Below are positions 1 to 4,773 of a stretch of DNA of 6,557 nt, piece by piece. Each line of letters begins with the position of its first letter. Position 1 is the stretch's first letter. The stretch spans positions 1 through 6,557 of the forward strand of contig JASHYF010000013.1 in the NCBI GenBank assembly GCA_030043235.1, given 5' to 3'. This DNA is from Solirubrobacteraceae bacterium. GTDB taxonomy: Bacteria; Actinomycetota; Thermoleophilia; Solirubrobacterales; Solirubrobacteraceae. The notes below the pieces were generated by a model that was not told the DNA's origin, made no database searches, and saw only the letters and a list, made by a program, of their open reading frames with translations. Both the position numbers and the translations under genes were made by a program.

Positions 1-1150
1 ACTGGCGGGTCGGCCGGGTATGCGCAGGCAGTCCGAGTGTGGCGGCGTGCTCTCGCAGGTAGTCGCGCAGGTAGGGAAGCGCGAACTGAACGCGCCCGTA
101 CCCCGCGGGTGCGATCAGCTCGAGCGCGATCAGTCGCAGCCTGTACTGGCCTGCGTAGTTCGAGTCTACGTTCAGCCGTTTGGCGATATCGCCGATCAGC
201 GACGCGCCGTTGTCCTGGGCCATCGCAAGCAGGAATGACTTGTCGACGTCGGAGGCCGTGGCGAGCGCTGGCGCGTGCACGAGCTGGCCGAGCCGCCGCC
301 GCGCGGCGGCGATGCCCTCCTGCGCCACAGCGAGAGTGATCTCGCTGGCAGTGCCAGCCTTGCGCCACACCTGATCGCCGACGAGCTGGATGAAGAACGG
401 GTACCCCTCGCTCGCCGCCACCATCGCCTCGAGGGCGTCCTCGGCAATCGACCTCCCCCGCATCGCGATCGGCTGAGCGATCGCTTCCCTGACAGCGGCG
501 CCGGCGACGGCTCCCACATGGTGGCGGTCAGCACGGCGCATGAACGTGAGAACCTCGTCGTTTAGCAGCTCGTCGATCGCGGCTGGCAGCGCGGCGCCCG
601 CGAACGCGAGATCGCGGCGCTCGCGGAACGCGTGCTGCACCACCGTCCCGAACTCGCGCAGCTCACTCGCCTGACGGTAGTGGAGCTCATCGAGCGTGAT
701 CAGCAGCCCCGTCTCGTTCTCGGCGAGCAGGCCGGTCAACAGCTCGACCTTCGAGCGGAAAGAGAGCGTGCGCGTGTGCCGCTCGATGGTCTGCCACTCG
801 AGCGAGCCAAGGTTCGCCGGCAGCCCGAAGCCGCGCAGGCGCCGCTTGAGTGCGTCCGGGTCGTGCTCGGCGAGCAGCCGCGGCAGATGATCGTCGGTGA
901 GTCGCGAGAGAAACCCCGGCGTCGCGGTCTCGGCGACGACCAGCCAGCCACGCGCCCGGGCAGCGTCCTCGACCGCGTTGAGCAGCACCGTCTTGCCCGC
1001 GCCACGCGCCCCCGTATAGAGCGTCGCACGCCCCGCCGAACCAGGCCCGTCGTCGAGCGCCTCGCCGAACAGCTCGATCAACTCCTCGCGCCCAGCGAGC
1101 AACGGCGGCGGCGAGCCAAACGTCGGCGTGAACGGATTGTTGGCGGCCAC
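1..1150 (-). CDS. P-loop (AAA/STAND-like) ATPase with C-terminal winged helix, 3' end beyond window
   Basis: The reading frame is open from a GTG at 1150 to the left window edge: 383 codons, no stop, so the C-terminus is missing. The start is fixed because an in-frame TAG lies four codons upstream. No strong ribosome-binding site is seen. Residues 47-54 read GARGAGKT, a Walker A motif. Residues 149-155 read LLITLDE, a Walker B with the catalytic Asp-Glu pair. A G-Y-P-F-F-I-Q-L segment near 249-256 matches the lid region of AAA_16/archaeal-type ATPases. Residues about 301-368 look like a winged helix (a helix-turn-helix around DIAKRLNVD, then a wing and PYLRDYL). The family binds and hydrolyses ATP in the cytoplasm and often acts as a regulator or DNA-associated switch. 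The partner and exact role cannot be read here. It stands alone, divergent from the secreted-protein gene. Part of its middle (residues about 120-178) is duplicated at 4088-4259. Confidence 0.88.
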   Translation of the reverse strand, partial: MAANNPFTPTFGSPPPLLAGREELIELFGEALDDGPGSAGRATLYTGARGAGKTVLLNAVEDAARARGWLVVAETATPGFLSRLTDDHLPRLLAEHDPDALKRRLRGFGLPANLGSLEWQTIERHTRTLSFRSKVELLTGLLAENETGLLITLDELHYRQASELREFGTVVQHAFRERRDLAFAGAALPAAIDELLNDEVLTFMRRADRHHVGAVAGAAVREAIAQPIAMRGRSIAEDALEAMVAASEGYPFFIQLVGDQVWRKAGTASEITLAVAQEGIAAARRRLGQLVHAPALATASDVDKSFLLAMAQDNGASLIGDIAKRLNVDSNYAGQYRLRLIALELIAPAGYGRVQFALPYLRDYLREHAATLGLPAHTRPTRQ

Positions 1151-1170
1151 GCCCGCGGCCTACCACCGCG

Positions 1171-1209
1171 CTTTAGTGGTCTTTAGTTCTTTTAGTTCTT
1201 TTTAGTGGT
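1171..1209. repeat. Four ~10-bp AT-rich direct repeats upstream of the ATPase start
   Basis: Four consecutive units stand at 1171-1180 (CTTTAGTGGT), 1181-1190 (CTTTAGTTCT), 1191-1199 (TTTAGTTCT) and 1200-1209 (TTTTAGTGGT). The spacing of 9-10 bp is close to one helical turn. The outer units end in GGT and the inner two in TCT. The tract is far more AT-rich than its surroundings and lies about 20-60 bp upstream of the ATPase start codon, read on the minus strand as ACTAAA-type units. A promoter-linked operator is the simplest reading. That function is inferred; only the repeat is seen. Confidence 0.6.
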
Positions 1210-1281
1210 GCTCAACCGGTCCACCCCCAGCCCGATCAGGCCGCCCCGAGGCGCCTCGTGCCACGGTCACGAACCATGTCC

Positions 1282-1336
1282 GTGGCAACACTTTGGCAAC
1301 AGTCATATCGTCCGACGCGTCCCGAAACCCGGACGA
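1282..1336 (+). repeat. 55-bp dispersed direct repeat, copy R1
   Basis: This stretch aligns without gaps to 4030-4084 at about 45 of 55 positions (about 82% by eye). It starts GTGGCAAC and contains a second GGCAACA eleven bases on, followed by CATATCGTCCGA. It lies in the non-coding gap between the divergent ATPase and secreted-protein genes. The short GGCAACA direct repeat resembles sequence often found around the 3' ends of tyrosine-integrase genes, but no integrase is present here, so that link is only a suggestion. Confidence 0.7.
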
Positions 1337-1368
1337 TACGGACGATCTGGACGCAGCGAACGCATATG

Positions 1369-1387
1369 GCACCGGCGTGCCCGGTGC
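1369..1387. other. Inverted repeat (7-bp stem, 5-nt loop)
   Basis: GCACCGG at 1369-1375 pairs perfectly with CCGGTGC at 1381-1387 around a CGTGC loop. It has no T-tract, so it is unlikely to be an intrinsic terminator. It does not work as a tRNA anticodon arm because the loop would lack U33. It sits between R1 and the tRNA-3'-end-like sequence and may be an operator or part of a recombination site. Confidence 0.4.
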
Positions 1388-1411
1388 AGGTCCGTGTCTG
1401 GGTGACCAGGT

Positions 1412-1436
1412 GGAGGTTCGAGTCCTCTCATCGCAT
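1412..1436 (+). other. tRNA T-arm/3'-end-like sequence, possible attachment-site remnant
   Basis: GGAGG (1412-1416), the loop TTCGAGT (1417-1423) and CCTCT (1424-1428) form a standard T-arm: a 5-bp stem with one G-U pair and a 7-nt loop starting TTCGA. It is followed by seven bases (CATCGCA) and a discriminator-like T, as in a tRNA 3' end without encoded CCA. No matching 5' acceptor strand (TGCGATG), D-arm or anticodon arm lies in the preceding 80 bases, so this is not a complete tRNA. Duplicated tRNA 3' ends are classic attL/attR footprints of integrated elements. The parent tRNA is not in the window, so chance remains possible. Confidence 0.35.
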
Positions 1437-1482
1437 TTCGGAGACGGCCTGCAGCGCCGCCCCGCGCGGTGAGCGCCCGGAG

Positions 1483-1488
1483 TAGAGT
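1483..1488 (+). promoter_or_regulatory. Possible -10 element for a leaderless secreted-protein mRNA
   Basis: TAGAGT matches the TANNNT pattern of actinobacterial -10 elements and ends eight bases before the GTG at 1496. Transcription starting at or next to the start codon would fit the absence of a well-placed ribosome-binding site. The only candidate, GGAG at 1479-1482, lies 13 bases from the start codon, longer than usual. No clear -35 is seen. Confidence 0.3.
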
Positions 1489-1495
1489 CCCCACC

Positions 1496-2536
1496 GTGAA
1501 GGCGCTTTCGATGCTGCTGGCTGCGGTTGTGACGGCGCTCTCGTCACTGGCCGCGCTGTGCCCTCTCGCCACCGCGGCGCAGCCGCGTTCGCCGGTCGAG
1601 ACCGCGGCCGGTGCGACCCATTTCACGGCGGGCTTCGAACTCGACACCCGCGGGCGGGCGGAAAACGCGGCGGCCTTGGGTGTCACGACGGCGATCGAGT
1701 ACGGCGGGCCGCCGGCGCCGGGCAGTAGGCTAGCCAGGACCTTCGTCCAGGAGCACATCAGCGTGATCGACGCCCGCCCATCCGACGCGCTCGAGGCTTG
1801 GGAGTGTCATCGCACGCACACCGTCGCGCCGCCGCCGCCCGGGGAAGAAGACTGGTTCTGCAGGAAGGATTACGACCCGGGCGTGACCACGGCAAGCGTT
1901 CTCCAGCAGATCCGGGAATGGGTGCGAGAAGACGCATCCAACCCGTTGGTCAGCGGCTACTGGGTCCTCGACGACTGGGCTCCTTGGGACGGGGGCAGCG
2001 CGCGAACGCTGCTCGCCGAAGTGCACGCGGTCATCGCGGAAACCACGCCGGGGCTGCCTGCGATCTGCGGCTTTGGCGGCGCGATCGAGCCGCTCGGCCA
2101 GCGAGGCGGCTTCGAAGCGTCGATCGCGGCCAACTACTCCGACGCCGGCTGCGACATGGTCGGCCTGTACAACTACGCCGAAGGCGGCTCGCAGGCGTCC
2201 AGCGGCGAAGAACTGGAATGGACGATGGGCATCCTGCTGGGCGAAGAGCGCGAAGCGCTCGACGCGCAGGGCTGGGTCCAGGCGAAGACGCCTCTGCTCG
2301 GGATCAACCAGGGGTGGTCCGGGCACACGACGGCCCACGAGCTGGAGCCGGGCCTGAGCACCGAACAGATGGTCGCCGAGGCGCGCGCCTTCTGTGCCGC
2401 CGGCGCCAGCTCGATCGCCTGGTACGGGTGGGGCGGCGTCGGCAAGAGAGCACAGACGGCTACCAACTCGACCGCCATCCAGGCCGGCGTCAGGCAGGGC
2501 ATAGCCGCTTGCGCCGAACTGGGACAGGGCGAGTGA
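1496..2536 (+). CDS. Secreted protein of unknown function, possibly glycoside-hydrolase-like barrel
   Basis: I chose the GTG at 1496 (346 aa). It gives a textbook signal peptide: Lys2, a hydrophobic stretch from about residue 4 to 25, and an ATAA cleavage site near residues 25-28. An in-frame GTG at 1469 would add nine residues (two Arg among them) and is less attractive. The Cys at 22 is not in a proper lipobox, so export as a free protein is more likely than lipidation. The mature part repeatedly shows short hydrophobic strands ending in acidic or aromatic residues: AGFELD (45-50), TTAIEYGG (64-71), GYWVLDDW (154-161), then CDMVGLYNY, LLGINQGW and SIAWYGWGG. That pattern suggests a (beta/alpha)8 barrel, and the Asp pair 159-160 is a candidate acid. 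Six mature cysteines could form disulfides. I do not recognise the family; the fold and any glycosidase activity are inference. It is monocistronic as seen, with an IS remnant downstream in the opposite direction. Confidence 0.85.
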   Translation: MKALSMLLAAVVTALSSLAALCPLATAAQPRSPVETAAGATHFTAGFELDTRGRAENAAALGVTTAIEYGGPPAPGSRLARTFVQEHISVIDARPSDALEAWECHRTHTVAPPPPGEEDWFCRKDYDPGVTTASVLQQIREWVREDASNPLVSGYWVLDDWAPWDGGSARTLLAEVHAVIAETTPGLPAICGFGGAIEPLGQRGGFEASIAANYSDAGCDMVGLYNYAEGGSQASSGEELEWTMGILLGEEREALDAQGWVQAKTPLLGINQGWSGHTTAHELEPGLSTEQMVAEARAFCAAGASSIAWYGWGGVGKRAQTATNSTAIQAGVRQGIAACAELGQGE

Positions 2537-2655
2537 GCCTCGAGCGCGCGTCCGGCACGAGAGCGCGCGTCGATTTCGCGCCCGCTCTACGCGCCCATCT
2601 CGATCAGCTCTGGAAGCGATCGCCGGCGGCGTAGAAGCGCCGTCTAGCCTCGGTT

Positions 2656-2671
2656 CGTCACCAGCGTGACG
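2656..2671. other. Short inverted repeat between convergent gene and IS remnant
   Basis: CGTCAC (2656-2661) and GTGACG (2666-2671) form a 6-bp stem with a CAGC loop. It lies between the stop of the secreted-protein gene and the 3' end of the transposase remnant. There is no T-run on either side, so a Rho-independent terminator is not supported. It could equally mark an IS end or be incidental. The rest of 2537-2736 holds an 11-bp direct repeat (GAGCGCGCGTC at 2542 and 2561) and nothing else I can name. Confidence 0.25.
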
Positions 2672-2736
2672 TGCGTGTGGTTTGTGTGTGAGCTCGGCGA
2701 GGTGATGGCGGCTGGCCGTCGGTAGCGGGCGCGCGG

Positions 2737-3587
2737 TCAGGATTTCACGGCGATCGGGGTGGGCGCGGCCGCGTTTGCGGGCAGCCTTGAGCCGGGATCT
2801 GCGATTTGATGATGCGCTGTCTTGGTGGTGGGCGGGGTTGCCGCTGAGCCGTAGGCGGGGAGCGCGTGCAGGCGCTTGAATGCCCGCAGGATCGCGCCGC
2901 TGCAGGGCCAGTCGGCGGGGAGGTGCAGGGTGGTGCGTCGGGCGTGGCGGGTGATTTGCCCGGCGAGGTGCAGGGTGCGGTAGCGCAGCCGCTTGGGTTC
3001 GCAGGTGGCGTGCTCGCCGTCGAGGGTCAGCTGCTGGGTCCAGGCGAGGATGTCGTGAGCGAGTAGCGCGAGCTCGAACCACGCGGCGTTCGCGGCGAAC
3101 GAGTGGAACGGGAGGTGCCCGGCGCCGCAGGCCTTGAGCGTCTTGACGCGATCCTCGACTTCGGCGTGCTGGCGGTGCAGGGCCTCGAGCGCCGCGATGT
3201 CCGGGTCGGACTGGTCGGTGATGAAGCACTGGAAGCGGTGGGCCAGGACCTCTCGGGCGCAGGACGCGAGCAGCGGGTTGAAGCCAAACCCGGCCGCGCG
3301 GTCGCCACCGATGCGAGGTTCCCGAACAGCGCGGGCTGCCCAGCGAGCACCGCGAGATCCGAGACGCAGCGCCCGCCGTCGGCGGCCATCACCGCCAGGT
3401 CGCAGAGCACCCTGCCCGGATCATGAGCAAAACGACGCTGACGCGTCCCGGCCAGCGCCCCCGACAGGCCGCCGGTCAGCCCGAGCTGCTGCGCCGTCAG
3501 CGCCAGCAGCGCGCTCCCCGCGCGAGAAGACAAGCCCGTGCCGTCCGCGAGCACATCTACCGTTCTAGACGACGCACTTCCGATCAC
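2737..3587 (-). pseudogene. IS1380-family transposase remnant, frameshifted and internally deleted
   Basis: From a GTG at 3587 about 94 residues match the IS1380 transposase N-terminus in style: DVLADGTGLSSRAGSALL, then a segment with AHDPGRVL, DLAVMAADGG and GQPALFG. Near 3306-3291 the homology moves to another frame, beginning GFGFNPLLA. It then continues through DQSDPDIAALEALHRQHAEVEDR, a family-typical region (LPFHSF, LAWTQQL, KRLRYRTLHLAGQ, HARR, LPADWP), to a TGA at 2737. The total is about 280 residues against a usual 430-470. The stretch before GFGF and the stretch after NPLLA, which carry the first two catalytic Asp residues in this DDE family, are gone. The product cannot be an active transposase. 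No convincing terminal inverted repeats were found by eye. Residue losses are judged from memory of the family, not an alignment. Confidence 0.85.
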
Positions 3588-3613
3588 CTTCGAGGTGAAC
3601 CTCCTGAGCGGGT

Positions 3614-3640
3614 GGATTGCTGGCTTCGCAACCGCAATCC
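3614..3640. other. Inverted repeat just upstream of the transposase remnant
   Basis: GGATTGC (3614-3620) is the reverse complement of GCAATCC (3634-3640), separated by 13 bases in which GG and CC can extend the stem around a bulge. It lies 27 bases upstream of the remnant's start codon (minus strand). It may be a subterminal IS hairpin that limits read-through into the transposase, or an old end of the element. No partner is visible near 2640-2740. Confidence 0.35.
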
Positions 3641-3734
3641 TCCCCGCCCAGGCGGACGATTCAACCGCCCGACGAGCCCAAACCTCGCACCGCTACTGAC
3701 AAATGCGGGCTCTCCGGACACTTGAAAATCGCAT

Positions 3735-3995
3735 GTGTCTAGGCCGGTTGCTCAGACATTCACGCGAAGGGACGATCCTGGAACAGTTCAGCCTGCGCGA
3801 CAAGGGTATCACTCGTTGAACTTCGGACCGGCATTCGCGTACGGGATCGCATCCGCCGGTGCGCGCGACGTCAGCCGCGCGTTGCGAGCGCTCGGTTTCC
3901 ACGGTCTCGGCGCACGAGTGGGGCAGCGTGGTTGGCGCGTGGCCAACCCGTTCCTCTCCGACGCGCTGCTGTCAAGACCGCTAAGTGGCTGGTAG
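3735..3995 (+). other. Short ORF of doubtful reality, possible winged-helix ATPase C-terminal remnant
   Basis: This GTG-started frame encodes 86 aa and ends in TAG. The first 25 codons look random, but from about residue 28 to 80 the third positions become G/C-rich like the real genes. That part includes DVSRALRALGFHGLG followed by QRGWRVANPFLSDALL. The second segment resembles the wing and terminal helix of archaeal-type ATPases (a G-x-W/Y-R-V-x-[DN]-P-[FL] pattern). If so, it is a leftover C-terminal piece of another ATPase gene, not a working protein. No ribosome-binding site is evident. The opposite strand is also open here, so I do not call it a gene. The rest of 3641-4029 shows nothing further I can identify. 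Confidence 0.25.
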
Positions 3996-4022
3996 TGAAT
4001 GATCGGCACACTGCGCGACGCA

Positions 4023-4033
4023 CCACTAAGTGG
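4023..4033. other. 11-bp palindrome at the left edge of R2
   Basis: CCACT-A-AGTGG is a perfect inverted repeat with a single central base. Its left half resembles the ACCACTAAAG units of the array at 1171-1209 read on the minus strand. It overlaps the first bases of R2. A protein-binding site or recombination core is possible, but only the symmetry is seen. Confidence 0.35.
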
Positions 4034-4084
4034 CAACGGTGCGGCAACAGCCATATCGTCCGATGCGTCCGCGAACCCGCACGA
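4030..4084 (+). repeat. 55-bp dispersed direct repeat, copy R2
   Basis: This is the second copy of the element at 1282-1336, in the same orientation, with about 10 mismatches and no gaps. The internal CATATCGTCCGA block is intact. R2 ends three bases before the ATPase-gene fragment at 4088. At the first locus the matching ATPase segment lies about 490 bp to the left of R1, so the two parts stand in swapped order. Confidence 0.7.
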
Positions 4085-4087
4085 GAC

Positions 4088-4259
4088 GCTCGCGGAACGC
4101 GTGCTGCACTGCCATCCCGAACTCGCGCAGCTCGCTCGCCTGGGGTAGTGGAGCTCATCGAGCGTGATCAGCAGCCCCGTCTCGTTCTCGGCGAGCAGGC
4201 CGGTCAGCAGCTCGACCTTCGAGCGGAAAGAGAGCGTGCGCGTGTGCCGCTCGATGGTC
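4088..4259 (-). pseudogene. Fragment of the ATPase gene (partial duplication)
   Basis: The segment aligns to 619-791 in the same orientation with about seven differences over 173 positions, including a one-base deletion (CTGGGGTAG against CTGACGGTAG). It corresponds to residues about 120-178 of the ATPase and keeps the Walker B sequence LLITLDE, but has no Walker A, lid or winged helix. The one-base deletion breaks the frame shortly after Walker B. Both edges are abrupt: R2 on one side and unrelated sequence on the other. It cannot make an ATPase. The high identity means the duplication is recent relative to the decay of the neighbouring pseudogenes, or is kept alike by gene conversion. Confidence 0.85.
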
Positions 4260-4342
4260 CTGCCGCTTTCTGTAGCTCTCGACTCGTGCTCGCCCGCGTA
4301 CGTAGGAGTAATGGGTCATGCGGCGCAGATCCGTTACGTGCT

Positions 4343-4390
4343 GCTCGGGGACCGTGCGGCTCGGGGACCGTGCGGCTCGGGGACCGTGCG
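4343..4390 (+). repeat. Three perfect 16-bp tandem repeats
   Basis: The unit GCTCGGGGACCGTGCG occurs three times without change at 4343, 4359 and 4375. It sits where homology to the alpha/beta hydrolase stops, in otherwise unassigned sequence (4260-4342) next to the ATPase fragment. The unit length is not a multiple of three, so each repeat shifts the frame, which fits non-coding decayed DNA. Replication slippage is the likely origin. Confidence 0.9.
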
Positions 4391-4760
4391 AAAGCCCGGC
4401 GCGGACCACCACCGGAGCGCCCGACCGCGACCACCCCCTCGGCGCCGAGCCGGTCGAGTGCCGCGCACACCGTGTGGGCCTGCTCGAGCATGCGGTAGCC
4501 ATGCGCTGTCTTCTCCGAGCCGCGCCGTGCCCGGGGAGGTCGATGCGCAGCACGCGGCGCTCGTTGGCGAGCCGGCCGATCATCGGAGCCCACGCGCGCA
4601 TCGAGCCCGCGCCGCACGCGTGGATGAGCAGCGGCGGCGTTGCCTCGCAGCCGACGGCGTCCTCGCAGCCGACGGCATCCTCGCAGACCTGAACCTGGCC
4701 TGCGGGCAGCTCCAACAGCCGGCCTGCGTCGGCCTTCGCGCGGGGGCTTGCGTTCCACAT
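4391..4760 (-). pseudogene. Truncated, frameshifted alpha/beta-hydrolase
   Basis: The ATG at 4760 begins MWNASPRAKADAG, 13 bases after the Ada-AlkA stop, so this was probably the second gene of that operon. The first frame gives LLELPAGQVQV, then PPLLIHACGAGSMRAWAPMI and LANERRVLRIDLPGHG, matching the N-terminal strands and the HG oxyanion motif (here HA) of the fold. Between about 4526 and 4518 the homology changes frame. It continues SEKTAHGYRMLEQAHTVCAA, LDRLGAEGVVAVGRSGGG, where GRSGG aligns with the usual GHSMGG nucleophile elbow. Everything after the elbow is missing, including the acid and His of the catalytic triad, so no activity is expected. The family hydrolyses esters or similar bonds; the original substrate cannot be inferred. 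Confidence 0.8.
4643..4686 (-). repeat. 18-bp tandem repeat inside the hydrolase pseudogene
   Basis: CCTCGCAGCCGACGGCRT occurs at 4643-4660 and 4661-4678 with one difference, followed by eight bases of a third copy. In the pseudogene frame it encodes a duplicated CEDAVG. The unit keeps frame, so the expansion may predate loss of function. It falls just before the first conserved strand, in a surface loop where it would be tolerated. Confidence 0.85.
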
Positions 4761-4773
4761 CGATTCGGGCGCG

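Noticed and set aside
154..170. Perfect T-arm-like hairpin: CGTAG, loop TTCGAGT, CTACG
   Set aside because: It lies inside the ATPase winged-helix coding region (residues about 327-333, where the protein reads normally) and no acceptor, D-arm or anticodon arm surrounds it. Coincidence is the best explanation.
632..1186. 184-codon open frame on the plus strand
   Set aside because: It is the antisense shadow of the ATPase gene, which carries clear Walker A and B motifs.
1258..1485. 75-codon plus-strand frame containing VATLWQQSYR, considered as an integrase C-terminus
   Set aside because: Only R1 is conserved between loci, the frame is not preserved in R2, and no catalytic integrase motif precedes it. 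It is treated as a repeat, not a gene.
1730..3229. 499-codon open frame on the minus strand
   Set aside because: It runs antisense to the secreted-protein gene and out of frame with the IS1380 remnant. The translation is Arg/Pro/Ala-rich low-complexity sequence with no motif, typical of a GC-rich shadow frame.
4343..4390. Three 16-bp repeats considered as a CRISPR array
   Set aside because: The copies are directly adjacent with no spacers, the unit is too short, and no cas genes are present.
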